Notes: a model not told the origin generated them from the letters alone. A stretch of DNA of 64,000 bases from Sporosarcina sp. ANT_H38 (GCF_008369195.1 NZ_VOBC01000001.1:620001-684000), one strand, 5' to 3'; positions 27,081 through 35,571 are shown, counted from the first letter of the stretch. Program-made: numbers and translations.

Positions 27081-27878
27081 ATGAAGAAGTCGTTGAAAGT
27101 TTGGAGTGCACTCATATTCTTTCTTTTCATATTTCCAATTATCCTAGAACAGATTCCAAGTGAAATACCAGATGACGTAGCAGTAGTAGCACCACTGACT
27201 AACCAGCAATTAGTGTATGCTACAAATCTTTTAGAACAGGAACCACAAATCCAAACAGGAATGCGTGCACTTTTATTTTCTACACATTCACATGAAGCAT
27301 ATGAGCCTATCACGCAACAATACGATGGGGAAATTGCGGTAACTCATCCCCAAGCGAATATTATGAAGCTCAATGAAACGATAAAAGCACAATTAGAATT
27401 CAATGGAATAGTAACTGAAGTTCTTGAAATCGATACTGCGGCAGTAATGAGTGAGAAGAGTATACCTTATAATAAAGCCTACAATGTAGTTCGGTCGTAT
27501 TTACAGAAGTCGATGAAAGAAGTCGATTATGACATCATAATCGACATTCACCGCGACTCCCTTAAAGCGGAGAGAACTACACTGACATATGATGGGGAAA
27601 AGTACGCGCAAATTGTTTTTGTTATTGGCGGCGAGCATGCAAATTACAAATTTAATAGGGAATTAGCCGAAAGACTTACGGTCGAATTAGAACAAATCGT
27701 TCCGGGAATAACAAGACCTCTTGTTTTCAAAGCAGGGCACGGTGTAGATGGTAAATATAATCAAGATCTGGATCAGCGTCTCATACTAATTGAAATGGGT
27801 GGGATTGGTAATAATGAAGAAGAGCTAAACAGAACCTCATCAGTTCTTGCGAAAGCCGTTTCAAAGGTTCTTCAGTAA
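27081..27878 (+). CDS. SpoIIP-like N-acetylmuramoyl-L-alanine amidase, copy 2
   Basis: The 265-residue shorter relative of the preceding protein has an N-terminal membrane segment or signal (VWSALIFFLFIFPIIL). Amidase motifs are H69-S-H71-E72, DIHRDSL, VIGGEHANYKFN and LIEMGG. It lacks the roughly 80-residue spacer between membrane anchor and catalytic domain found in copy 1. GGAGGA at 27069-27074 fits ATG 27081; the ATG at 27075 touches it. Tandem arrangement and shared motifs indicate duplication followed by divergence. Both keep the catalytic residues I can identify. Confidence 0.85.
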   Translation: MKKSLKVWSALIFFLFIFPIILEQIPSEIPDDVAVVAPLTNQQLVYATNLLEQEPQIQTGMRALLFSTHSHEAYEPITQQYDGEIAVTHPQANIMKLNETIKAQLEFNGIVTEVLEIDTAAVMSEKSIPYNKAYNVVRSYLQKSMKEVDYDIIIDIHRDSLKAERTTLTYDGEKYAQIVFVIGGEHANYKFNRELAERLTVELEQIVPGITRPLVFKAGHGVDGKYNQDLDQRLILIEMGGIGNNEEELNRTSSVLAKAVSKVLQ

Positions 27879-27956
27879 GAAAACCAAGCGTAAGATTAAC
27901 GATTTTACTTTGAAGTCATGAACGTCTTATTAAACGGGATAGGCATTTTGAATTTC

Positions 27957-28008
27957 AAAAGAGGCGGGCCTAAGGGGAAACTTTTAGAGCTGCCTCTTTA
28001 TTATTTTT
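27957..28008 (+). terminator. terminator after SpoIIP-like copy 2
   Basis: An 8-bp stem AAAGAGGC / GCCTCTTT (27958-27965 with 27992-27999) closes a longer structured loop and is followed by ATTATTTTT. Confidence 0.65.
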
Positions 28009-28114
28009 GGTACGTAGGTGGATCAATTTCACGATTACTTATTTCTTGTGTAAAGACGAACAATATAATTCAACTATCAATTCATTGTCCGTCAATATTT
28101 CGAACTACTCTCGT

Positions 28115-28240
28115 TGATTGTAGCGGAAGATGGCGACTCCTGCGGGAACAGCGCGAGCTGAAGACCCCGCAGGAGTGAAACGACGAGGAGGCTGAAGCCG
28201 TGCCCGCGGAAAGCGTCCATCTGAAGCGGAAATCAACATT
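28115..28240. repeat. Bacillales-type intergenic palindromic repeat
   Basis: This GC-rich element contains GACTCCTGCGGGAACAGC, GAGCTGAAGACCCCGCAGGA, CGACGAGGAGGC and CCGCGGAAAGCGTCCATCTG. CTCCTGCGGG pairs with CCCGCAGGAG, and outer arms (GAAGATGG / CCATCTGA region) pair as well. I recognise this wording from intergenic regions of many Bacillus-group genomes. Its function is unknown. It stands out strongly from the AT-rich surroundings. Confidence 0.75.
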
Positions 28241-28766
28241 GTTCGTTTTTCCCGTTTTATAACCCTATTATGAAATTGATTCAGGTGGAAAAGATATATA
28301 TGAACTCACGCCTGTTGATTGACCAAAATTAACAAGTGAATAAATTGATCAAACACTAGGCGCACCTTGTAGGGGGCCATTGAATTGCTTTGACTGAACG
28401 ACTTCTAAACCATTATCGAGATATCCAAATTTAATTATTTCGGTAATCGTGTGGCAGTTATTCGTCCGTCCAATTACATAGAAGAAAAGGAAGGTTCATT
28501 TAGATATATTTCGGCATGAAGCTACGTTTTATGTATAATCAACATATATTAATGACCAAACTAAATGAGGATGCTCATCTATTATTAATAGTGAAGTTGG
28601 AAGGGAAAGAAGAGCAAAGAATTCTGGCAAGAAAACTTATTCAATAAGACTTTGTTTAGAACTATAACGGAACTGCAGCGACTGTTTTGAAATTGCATTG
28701 TGCACCTCAGTTGTTGCTGGTGTAAATTAGGTAAAAGTCTTGTCTTTAAATATGAGAGGATACAAA
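28241..28766. other. gene-free stretch before bltD
   Basis: I see no open frame with a ribosome-binding site, no terminator and no repeat between the palindromic repeat and the acetyltransferase gene. Confidence 0.35.
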
Positions 28767-29216
28767 ATGACAATATTAATAAGCGAAGTCACGAACGAAA
28801 ATATTAATGACATTTTAGAGTTGAGTATAAATGAAGCGCAAAAATCTTTTATTGAAACGCCGCAACAGTGTTTAGAAGAAGCTAAGGAATGTAGCAACTT
28901 TAAACCAGTTGGGCTTTACTCAGATAACAGTTTAGTTGGTTTTGCTATGTATGGATTTTTTCCTGAAGAAGGTATAAATGGCCGAGTGTGGCTAGATCGA
29001 TTTTTAATCGATTCTAAATATCAGGGTCTTGGACTAGGTAGCATCATGTTAACAGCTTTAATTGAACGGCTAAAAGAAGAATTTATGTGTAATGAAATCT
29101 ATTTAAGTATCATTGCTGATAATCAAGCTGCACTTTACTTGTATCAGAAATTCGGCTTTAAGTTTAATGGCGAAGTGGATAGTAATAATGAAATGATAAT
29201 GGTGAAAAATTTGTGA
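28767..29216 (+). CDS. bltD: spermine/spermidine N-acetyltransferase, BltD type
   Basis: The 149-residue GNAT enzyme acetylates polyamines with acetyl-CoA. Stretches such as FKPVGLYSDNSLVGFAMYGF, NGRVWLDRFLID, YQGLGLGSIML and LYQKFGFKFNGEVDSN agree closely with B. subtilis BltD, including the Q-G-L-G-L-G acetyl-CoA loop. In B. subtilis bltD is co-transcribed with the efflux pump blt under the MerR regulator BltR. No pump or MerR gene is adjacent here, although a TetR/MATE pair follows. GAGAGGA precedes ATG 28767. Only the chromosomal copy of this orphan is visible. Confidence 0.85.
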   Translation: MTILISEVTNENINDILELSINEAQKSFIETPQQCLEEAKECSNFKPVGLYSDNSLVGFAMYGFFPEEGINGRVWLDRFLIDSKYQGLGLGSIMLTALIERLKEEFMCNEIYLSIIADNQAALYLYQKFGFKFNGEVDSNNEMIMVKNL

Positions 29217-29353
29217 TGTTTTTGGGAATTGTACGTAGTAGTTTTTTCTCCTAACTGACGAATGAACTCACTGAGGAAGGCCATATCTATTTTTATTTTA
29301 ACGTATACAATCAGAACGACTTGAACTACTAGACTTTCAACTCAAGGATGTTG

Positions 29354-29395
29354 TATGATGAAACTAGAAAAACTAAAATAGGTTTTTTAGTTTCC
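29354..29395 (+). promoter_or_regulatory. operator and -10 region of the tetR-MATE genes
   Basis: A -10-like TATGAT (29354-29359) overlaps GATGAAACTAGAAAAAC, which forms an inverted repeat with GGTTTTTTAGTTTC (29381-29394). The left part (29357-29379) recurs with one change at 30009-30031 before the MATE gene, so it is probably the repressor's binding site. Confidence 0.6.
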
Positions 29396-29408
29396 GGGAG
29401 GTCGAGAG

Positions 29409-29963
29409 TTGAAGACAAGAATAATTAATGCATTTATTGAAGAAACTCGAAATAATGGCATCAAGTTCACGATGGATGACCTAGCAAAGCGTCTTGGAAT
29501 TAGCAAGCGAACGTTATATGAAAATTTTTCATCTAAGGTAGATATCCTTGATTCCATTATCGAGATGACACTCGTTGAGTTCGATGAACAGACACGCAGT
29601 ATCATTGACAATCCTGAGCTTACACTGCTAGATAAAATCCGTAAGGCGATTGTCGTCCTACCAAAATACAATGAGTTTTACGATCTTCGGATTTTAGAAC
29701 AATTAAAACGATCCTATCCTGCACAGTGGGAACGGGTGAATCGATATTTGCATCAGTGGGATGATCTGAAGGGACTTCTTGAAGAAGGCATCCGAACAGG
29801 TGTCATTGTGGATCGGAATATCGATTTGCTGATGAAACTGATTATCGAGGCTTCGAATGCAACTCTCGATCGACAGTTTTTTTTAGAACATAGTATTTCT
29901 GTTGCGGAAGCGTACGAGTCGATTGTGGATGTGTTATTGACTGGTATGGTGAAGGAGAAATAA
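29409..29963 (+). CDS. TetR/AcrR family regulator of the MATE pump
   Basis: The 184-residue protein has a TetR helix-turn-helix (residues 5-50: IINAFIEETRNNGIKFTMDD, then LAKRLGISKRTLYENFSSK) and a helical ligand-binding half. The start is TTG 29409, 6 nt after GGGAGG. It is followed after 116 bp by a MATE efflux gene that carries the same operator half. The arrangement matches Listeria FepR-FepA, in which a TetR repressor controls a MATE pump exporting fluoroquinolones and dyes. The inducer here is unknown. Confidence 0.9.
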   Translation: MKTRIINAFIEETRNNGIKFTMDDLAKRLGISKRTLYENFSSKVDILDSIIEMTLVEFDEQTRSIIDNPELTLLDKIRKAIVVLPKYNEFYDLRILEQLKRSYPAQWERVNRYLHQWDDLKGLLEEGIRTGVIVDRNIDLLMKLIIEASNATLDRQFFLEHSISVAEAYESIVDVLLTGMVKEK

Positions 29964-29974
29964 GGGTAAGATTG

Positions 29975-30004
29975 CTGGCAATTCAACTGCCAGTCTATTT
30001 TTTT
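29975..30004 (+). terminator. terminator between tetR and the MATE gene
   Basis: A 6-bp stem CTGGCA / TGCCAG with a 7-nt loop is followed by TCTATTTTTTTG. It separates the regulator from the pump transcript. Confidence 0.7.
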
Positions 30005-30008
30005 GAAT

Positions 30009-30031
30009 GATGAAACTATAAAAACTAAAAT
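30009..30031 (+). promoter_or_regulatory. repeat of the TetR operator before the MATE gene
   Basis: GATGAAACTATAAAAACT and the following AAAAT repeat the 29357 element with one mismatch, 49 bp upstream of the pump start. This supports control of both genes by one repressor. Confidence 0.6.
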
Positions 30032-30079
30032 CGTTTCCTTGTTTTATAGGGCGATAAAAGATAAGGAATTGAATTAGTA

Positions 30080-31408
30080 ATGAAAAAGGAACAAGTAGTA
30101 AATCGTTTAGATACGGAATCTGTTGGAAAATCTTTTGTGAGGTATTTAATCCCATCGATGGTTGGGATGCTACTGATGGCTGTTAATATTGTGATTGATG
30201 GAATTATGGTCGGTAATCGCTTAGGCCCGGTCGCTCTAGCGGGGGTAGGGATCGCAGCGCCTGTTTATACGGTTTTTGTCGCGATGTCACTGTGGATAGG
30301 AATCGGTGCAGCGACCCGATATTCCGCAAAGATGGGTGCTAAACGACCTGACGAGGCACGTGTTATTTTTTCGCATGCCATTGTCTCTATATTTATTTTG
30401 ACGATAATTATTGGGCTTACTGCTTTTATTTTTAGGACTGAACTTGCGTATTTGTTAGGCGCGAATGCGGATACGTTTCAGTACACTGCGGGTTATATGA
30501 AGGTCATGTTGCTGTTTGGATTCATCTTCACTGTTGAAAATACATTCAGTATTTTAGTGCGAAATGACGGTGGACCGAATTTATCAATGATTGCACTTGT
30601 TGCTACGGCAGTCGTCAATATCGGTTTGAATTATGTGTTTTTATTCGTTCTTGATTATGGTGTAGAGGGTGCTGCTGCGGCTACAGTTATTGGTGCATTT
30701 GTAGGGCTAGTCATTTTGAGCACACATTTTTTCAGGAAGAAAAGTAATTTACGTTTTGTTCGCTTTAAGTTTAATCGAAAGCTTTTCCTTCTAATCCTAG
30801 TGATTGGATTTCCAAGTTTTCTTGCGGAAGTTGGGTTTTCGGTCTTTACAATCTCGCATAATATTACGTTTGAATACCTCGCTGGAACTGCCGGCGTGTC
30901 TGCATTTACGATATTGAATTATGTTCATAGTGTCATGCTGCTGCTATTTATGGGGATGGGGGCGGCGATTCAACCGCTGATTAGCTATTACCGTGGCGCT
31001 GGAAGTGAAGTCAAGATGAAAAAAACTGTTCGAATGGCCATTGGGACAGCGTTCGGTGCCGGTATCTTCTTTCTGCTTGTCGGTCAATTTGCAGCGGCTC
31101 CAATTGTGAGTATGTTCGGCGATTTCCCGGAAGAAGTAATGGCGCTTGCTATTCCGGGTATTAAACTATTCTTTATCGGGTATCTATTCATGGGTACAAA
31201 CTTTGTCATGATGACGTATTATCAATCCATCGGACAGATCCGTATGGCGACCTGGATTACCGCAGCTAGGGAAATTATAGTTTTGCTAATCTTGCTTGCC
31301 ATTATGCCGCGACTTTTTGGCGTAACAGGTGTCTGGCTCGCTATCCCGTTATCGGAATTCATAGTACTGGTGACGATTTATTATTACCATAAAAAATGGA
31401 ATACTTGA
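30080..31408 (+). CDS. MATE family multidrug efflux transporter
   Basis: The 442-residue membrane protein has twelve predicted segments in two halves. MATE motifs include SMVGMLLMAVNIVIDGIMVG near residue 25 and TVENTFSILVRNDGGPN near residue 155. It exchanges cationic drugs for Na+ or H+. The gene follows its likely repressor and ends in a perfect 14-bp terminator. Length and motif content are normal, so it should be functional. Confidence 0.92.
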   Translation: MKKEQVVNRLDTESVGKSFVRYLIPSMVGMLLMAVNIVIDGIMVGNRLGPVALAGVGIAAPVYTVFVAMSLWIGIGAATRYSAKMGAKRPDEARVIFSHAIVSIFILTIIIGLTAFIFRTELAYLLGANADTFQYTAGYMKVMLLFGFIFTVENTFSILVRNDGGPNLSMIALVATAVVNIGLNYVFLFVLDYGVEGAAAATVIGAFVGLVILSTHFFRKKSNLRFVRFKFNRKLFLLILVIGFPSFLAEVGFSVFTISHNITFEYLAGTAGVSAFTILNYVHSVMLLLFMGMGAAIQPLISYYRGAGSEVKMKKTVRMAIGTAFGAGIFFLLVGQFAAAPIVSMFGDFPEEVMALAIPGIKLFFIGYLFMGTNFVMMTYYQSIGQIRMATWITAAREIIVLLILLAIMPRLFGVTGVWLAIPLSEFIVLVTIYYYHKKWNT

Positions 31409-31444
31409 GTTATGGCTTTAAGTATTTTGCAATGAAAAATGAGT

Positions 31445-31484
31445 AATAGTGCAAACCAAAGAAATTGGTTTGCACTATTTTTTA
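31445..31484 (+). terminator. terminator after the MATE gene
   Basis: A perfect 14-bp stem AATAGTGCAAACCA / TGGTTTGCACTATT (31445-31458 with 31466-31479) with a 7-nt loop, followed by TTTTT. Confidence 0.9.
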
Positions 31485-31547
31485 TGTTCGTAAGAAGAAC
31501 AATTCCTTCCAGTTAGCACATAGAATATATTTCACTAAATTCAAAAC

Positions 31548-31581
31548 TGGTATAGACAACTATACCAATTAGGTGTATATT
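31548..31581 (+). promoter_or_regulatory. nag promoter with NagR operator
   Basis: TGGTATAGACAACTATACCA (31548-31567) is a perfect inverted repeat and matches the GntR-type operator known for NagR/YvoA. It overlaps the -35 TAGACA (31553-31558) of a promoter whose -10 TATATT (31576-31581) is 17 bp away. Binding of NagR would exclude RNA polymerase. Confidence 0.85.
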
Positions 31582-31660
31582 GAAGATTAAGAATAATGTA
31601 TAAAATGGCCGAAGAAATAACTAATAAACGGAGTAAAGGCCACTTAACCGGGTTAAGGCG

Positions 31661-31700
31661 GGAGGCATCTCCCGAGCGCCGCAACGGATTTGAATGGAAT
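31661..31700 (+). repeat. dispersed repeat, copy B
   Basis: GGAGGCATCTCCCGAGCGCC followed by GCAACGGATTTGAATGGAAT. It lies in the untranslated leader of nagA, between the NagR-controlled promoter and the start codon. It is related to copies at 18797, 35486, 54719 and 57583. Confidence 0.65.
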
Positions 31701-31734
31701 ACCTATATAGGATAGTAAAGGGGTGACGAATGTA

Positions 31735-32901
31735 ATGAAAACAATGTTGATTTCAAATGTTACAATCGCCGATTCAAAGAAAGACAGCGTAACCGGAGAC
31801 GTTTTTATAGAAAATGGTGAAATTATAGAAGTTGCTGCTTCTATTAACAAAGTTACAGATATACGAATTGATGCGACGGGTAAGAATTGGATCGTTGTGC
31901 CTGGATTTATTGACGTTCACATCCACGGTTCTTCAGGTTTTGATGTAATGGATTCAACGCCAGAAGCGCTAAATGGTTTGGCAAGTGCACTTCCCCGTGA
32001 AGGGACGACAAGTTTTTTAGCAACGACCATGACACAGTCCGAAGAAGCAATTTCTGAAGCGTTAGTAAATGCGAGTTTATTCAATGCAGATAAAATGCAA
32101 GCTGAAATGTTAGGTGTTCATTTGGAAGGGCCTTTTATCTCAGCTATAAGGGCAGGTGCACAACCGATTGAACATATTACGACTCCGTCTTTTTCCCTTT
32201 TTGAAAAATGGCAGGCATTGAGTGGTAATCGCATTAAAATTGTAACTGTTGCTCCAGAAGTGGAAGACGGTCTTGCGTTCGTTGAAGAGGTGACAGCGAG
32301 TGGTGTGATTGCATCGCTTGGGCATACAGATGCAACATCGGATGTCGTTCGTAGTGCGGTTGAAGTAGGAGCAAGTCATGTGACCCATTTATACAATCAA
32401 ATGAGCCTTTTTCATCATCGTGAACCTGGAGTGGTCGGAGCAGCCTTTTTAGAGGATTCTTTGACGGTTGAAATTATCGTAGATCTTATTCATAGTCACC
32501 CAAAATCGGTTGAACTTGCATTTCGTCAAAAGGCTTCAAATCGGATCATTCTTATTACGGATGCGATGCGGGCGAAAGGACTTCCTCCTGGGACATATGA
32601 TTTAGGTGGGCAGGCTGTTGAGGTTACGCATAAGGATGCTAGACTGGCTGATGGAACGCTTGCGGGAAGCATTTTAACGATGGAGAATGCAGCGAAGAAT
32701 ATGAAGTCGATTACGAATTGTACGTTATCGGAACTTGTTGCAATGACTTCAACAAATGCCGCAGACCAACTTGGGCTTTCCCATAAAGGAAGAATCGAGC
32801 CTGGAAAAGATGCGGATATTACAATCATTGATGGGGACTGGAATGTACAGATGACTATTTGTAAAGGGAACATTGCTTACGCAAAGGAAGTAATAGAATG
32901 A
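31735..32901 (+). CDS. nagA: N-acetylglucosamine-6-phosphate deacetylase
   Basis: The enzyme deacetylates GlcNAc-6-P to glucosamine-6-P, the first cytoplasmic step of GlcNAc use and cell-wall recycling. The 388-residue amidohydrolase has the metal motif DVHIHG near residue 60, HLEGPF near 126, SLGHTDAT, the HLYNQMS segment and the catalytic aspartate in LITDAM, all in order. AAAGGGGTG fits ATG 31735; a GTG at 31723 lies within that site. It overlaps nagB by 4 bp. The operon is behind a NagR operator. Confidence 0.95.
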   Translation: MKTMLISNVTIADSKKDSVTGDVFIENGEIIEVAASINKVTDIRIDATGKNWIVVPGFIDVHIHGSSGFDVMDSTPEALNGLASALPREGTTSFLATTMTQSEEAISEALVNASLFNADKMQAEMLGVHLEGPFISAIRAGAQPIEHITTPSFSLFEKWQALSGNRIKIVTVAPEVEDGLAFVEEVTASGVIASLGHTDATSDVVRSAVEVGASHVTHLYNQMSLFHHREPGVVGAAFLEDSLTVEIIVDLIHSHPKSVELAFRQKASNRIILITDAMRAKGLPPGTYDLGGQAVEVTHKDARLADGTLAGSILTMENAAKNMKSITNCTLSELVAMTSTNAADQLGLSHKGRIEPGKDADITIIDGDWNVQMTICKGNIAYAKEVIE

Positions 32902-33629
32902 AGGTAGTCGTATTTGATAATTATGAAGAAGTAAGTGTACAGGTGGCACAATTGGTAGAAGCCCAAATTCTTAGAAATGATCGCTCGGTACTTGGACTTG
33001 CAACAGGGTCAACGCCACTAGGTCTTTATGAAAGATTGATTGAAGGCGTTACATCACGTGGGATATCGTATCAAAATGTGCGTACTATTAATCTAGACGA
33101 GTACCTTGGTTTAGGTGAAGGGCATCCGGAAAGTTATCGTACATTTATGACTGATAACTTATTTAATAAGATTGACATTGTAACCGAAAATACGTATATT
33201 CCGGATGGCACTCCTGATTCAGCAGAAGAAGAATGTCTGCGTTATGAACAAGTGATTGATGACGTAGGGCCAATTGATCTGCAAATATTAGGGATTGGTA
33301 CGAATGGGCATATCGGTTTTAACGAACCAGGGACAGATTCCAACAGTCTGACACATGTCGTTGAACTTGTTGCATCTACCAGAGAAAGCAACGCACGCTT
33401 CTTTCCTTCAATTAATGAAGTTCCAACACATGCGATTACAACGGGCATCAAATCGATATTGAAAAGTAAGCAAATTATTGTAATGGCAACCGGTAAAGAT
33501 AAAGCTGAGGCTGTAAAGACCTTGTTAAGTAAAGATATGAATGAAAGTTTTCCAGCATCAATTTTATGGAATCATGATAATGTTACACTTATCGTTGATC
33601 GAGATGCATACCAATTGGTTAAATCGTAA
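32898..33629 (+). CDS. nagB: glucosamine-6-phosphate deaminase
   Basis: NagB converts glucosamine-6-P to fructose-6-P and ammonia. The 243-residue protein shows the phosphate-binding loop GLATGSTPLGLYE, the proton-transfer aspartate in TINLDEYLGL, and GIGTNGHIGFNEP with the active-site His. Length fits the short Bacillus form, which lacks the C-terminal allosteric tail of E. coli NagB. Its ATG overlaps the nagA stop, so translation is coupled. Confidence 0.96.
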   Translation: MKVVVFDNYEEVSVQVAQLVEAQILRNDRSVLGLATGSTPLGLYERLIEGVTSRGISYQNVRTINLDEYLGLGEGHPESYRTFMTDNLFNKIDIVTENTYIPDGTPDSAEEECLRYEQVIDDVGPIDLQILGIGTNGHIGFNEPGTDSNSLTHVVELVASTRESNARFFPSINEVPTHAITTGIKSILKSKQIIVMATGKDKAEAVKTLLSKDMNESFPASILWNHDNVTLIVDRDAYQLVKS

Positions 33630-33643
33630 GGGAAGTGAATACT

Positions 33644-34366
33644 ATGCTTGATAAACAGTCATCGGTACCTATGTATGTCCAAATCGAAGACTATTTAAAA
33701 AAACAGATTATTGAAGGCGGATTTGTAATTGGAATAGCAATCCCTTCCGAACGTGAATTGACGGATATCTTTAGCGTAAGTCGCATGACTGTCCGACAAT
33801 CCATCTCGAATCTAGTAAATGAGGGACTCCTTTACCGTGAAAAGGGGCGAGGTACATTTGTAGCGACGCCTAAGATTGAACAACCTCTCATTGGCCTTAC
33901 AAGTTTTACGGAAGACATGCTGTCACGTGGGATGAAACCTAGCAATAAACTTATTAGTTTTGAAAAAATGATACCTGAAATGGAAATTGCATATAAGTTA
34001 CAATTGTCTAGGGATGAAGAAGTATTCGTCGTTAAGCGAATTCGGTTTGCGGACAACAAACCTATGGCAATTGAAAGATCGTATCTTCCTGTAAAGCTCG
34101 TTCCGGACCTTGAATTGGATAAAATAGAAGGATCTCTTTATTCCTTTATTGAAAAGGATAAACGACTGACAATTAGCCATGCCTCTCAACGTATGGAGGC
34201 TGTGCTGGTGAAAAAGGAAGATGCAGAGTTTCTTGAAATTCGTATGCCCTCGGCTGTTTTGATGATGGAACGAACCAGTTATTTAACGAACGACGTGCCG
34301 TTTGAAATTGTTCGAAGTACATATCGAGCAGATCGTTATAAATTTATCAGTGAGATTCGGAGATGA
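33644..34366 (+). CDS. nagR: GntR/HutC family repressor NagR
   Basis: The 240-residue protein has an N-terminal GntR winged helix (residues 5-70: YVQIEDYLKKQI, PSERELTDIFSVSRMTVRQ, GRGTFVA) and a C-terminal UTRA effector domain (LIGLTSFTEDML..., EIVRSTYRADRYKF), the layout of B. subtilis NagR (YvoA). That repressor releases DNA on binding GlcN-6-P or GlcNAc-6-P. Its expected operator sits at the nagA promoter. The ATG at 33644 lies 14 bp after nagB. Confidence 0.93.
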   Translation: MLDKQSSVPMYVQIEDYLKKQIIEGGFVIGIAIPSERELTDIFSVSRMTVRQSISNLVNEGLLYREKGRGTFVATPKIEQPLIGLTSFTEDMLSRGMKPSNKLISFEKMIPEMEIAYKLQLSRDEEVFVVKRIRFADNKPMAIERSYLPVKLVPDLELDKIEGSLYSFIEKDKRLTISHASQRMEAVLVKKEDAEFLEIRMPSAVLMMERTSYLTNDVPFEIVRSTYRADRYKFISEIRR

Positions 34367-34370
34367 TGGT

Positions 34371-35093
34371 GTGAATGCATATTTCAAGGAAATCGAATCG
34401 TTGATGAAAAAAGTAATTCATGAAGAACAGCAATCTGTTGAGAGAGTTGCGGCAGAGATGACGAAACGCCTCTCGATTGGTGGTATTGTTCAGTTGTTTG
34501 GTTCAGGCCATTCTCACTTAATAGCAGAAGAGTCGTTTTTTCGTGCGGGTGGTTTAGTACCTGTAAGTCCTATTATTGTCGAATCGTTGATGATTCATAA
34601 TGGTGCTTTCCAGGCATCTATAAACGAAAAAGACCCTGAATTCATTCAAACATTTGCGGGTCAGTTAGATTTTCGTCCTGAAGATGTAATCATTATTATT
34701 TCAACTTCCGGTCGAAATGTGGTACCAATAGATGTAGCGCATATTGCAAAAGAGTCCGGGGCTTATGTTGTTTCCCTCCAGTCTCTCTGCTACAATGCGT
34801 CTGAACAGCCGTCCAAACACCATTCAGGAAATCGACTTGAAGATGTTGCGGAAACTGTATTGAATACGCATGTAACGCTTGGAGATGGGCTTCTGGTATC
34901 GGAGGGAATGCCATATGCTCCGGCTTCTGGTATTATTGGGAGTATGCTTCTTCATGCCGTATTTAGTCGTGTAATTGGTATGATGATTGAAAGTGGCATA
35001 GATCCACCAATATTTAAAAGTGCCAATTTGGATGGGAGCTCAGCACATAATGAGCAGATGATTGCAACTTATGGGAAGCGAATTAAGTTTTAA
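34371..35093 (+). CDS. SIS-domain sugar-phosphate binding protein (UPF0309)
   Basis: The 240-residue protein contains a SIS fold: VQLFGSGHSHLIAEE (phosphosugar loop with Ser/His), VIIIISTSGRNVVPIDVA (second phosphate loop with STSGR) and the C-terminal AHNEQMI. UPF0309 members are predicted phosphosugar isomerases or regulators, but no reaction has been firmly assigned to my knowledge. It starts at GTG 34371, 4 bp after nagR, and is co-transcribed with nagAB, so a role on an amino-sugar phosphate such as MurNAc-6-P or GlcNAc-6-P is plausible. Confidence 0.85.
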   Translation: MNAYFKEIESLMKKVIHEEQQSVERVAAEMTKRLSIGGIVQLFGSGHSHLIAEESFFRAGGLVPVSPIIVESLMIHNGAFQASINEKDPEFIQTFAGQLDFRPEDVIIIISTSGRNVVPIDVAHIAKESGAYVVSLQSLCYNASEQPSKHHSGNRLEDVAETVLNTHVTLGDGLLVSEGMPYAPASGIIGSMLLHAVFSRVIGMMIESGIDPPIFKSANLDGSSAHNEQMIATYGKRIKF

Positions 35094-35132
35094 TCGACTA
35101 ACAAACTAATTAATTAAAAGGGAGAGTTTAAA

Positions 35133-35399
35133 ATGATTGAAAAAAATTACAAAGTTACTAGCAACGAAGGCCTTCACGCACGTCCATCATCCATATTAGT
35201 ATCCGCGGTAACACCATTTACATCAGATGTGAAACTTGAGTATAACGAAAAGACCGTGAACCTGAAGTCGATTATGGGTGTTATGTCACTCGGGATTTCA
35301 GCTGGAGCCGATATAAAAATCATCGCTGATGGTGCGGACGAGAAAGAAGTATTGGCTAAAGTTGATGAAGTACTTAAATCAGAAGGAATTGCTCAGTAA
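35133..35399 (+). CDS. ptsH: phosphocarrier protein HPr
   Basis: The 88-residue HPr carries phosphate from enzyme I to sugar-specific EII proteins. H15 (GLHARPSS), the EI-dependent phosphorylation site, and S46 (NLKSIMGVMSLGI), the HPr-kinase site used for CcpA-linked catabolite control, are both present. It is the last gene of the nag operon, 39 bp after the SIS gene, with AGGGAGAG ahead of the ATG. Enzyme I (ptsI) does not follow as it does in B. subtilis ptsHI. It could be the main HPr or a specialised copy. Confidence 0.93.
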   Translation: MIEKNYKVTSNEGLHARPSSILVSAVTPFTSDVKLEYNEKTVNLKSIMGVMSLGISAGADIKIIADGADEKEVLAKVDEVLKSEGIAQ

Positions 35400-35431
35400 T
35401 CACGGCGATTTAAAGCATTGGAGTGCCAAAA

Positions 35432-35450
35432 GGTGTCAGTAACTGACACC
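35432..35450. repeat. perfect 19-nt palindrome
   Basis: GGTGTCAGTAACTGACACC, 32 bp after the HPr stop. It has no T-tract, so it is probably not a terminator. It may be an operator or part of the repeat cluster that follows. Confidence 0.45.
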
Positions 35451-35485
35451 GGAGAACGTATTCGAACTAGCGTAGGCGCTATACA

Positions 35486-35520
35486 GGGGCATCCCCTAAG
35501 CTCAGAAGCGGTATTCAATG
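35486..35520 (+). repeat. dispersed repeat, copy C
   Basis: GGGGCATCCCCTAAGCTCAG followed by AAGCGGTATTCAATG. Same family as 18797, 31661, 54719 and 57583. Located between ptsH and its terminator. Confidence 0.6.
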
Positions 35521-35571
35521 TACTAATTCATTCAACGTATATAGCTAACAAATGTGCTTCAAACCCCTGTG

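Noticed and set aside
27918..28178. 86-codon frame after the second SpoIIP-like gene
   Set aside because: Covers a terminator and half of the GC-rich palindromic repeat, so it is chance coding.
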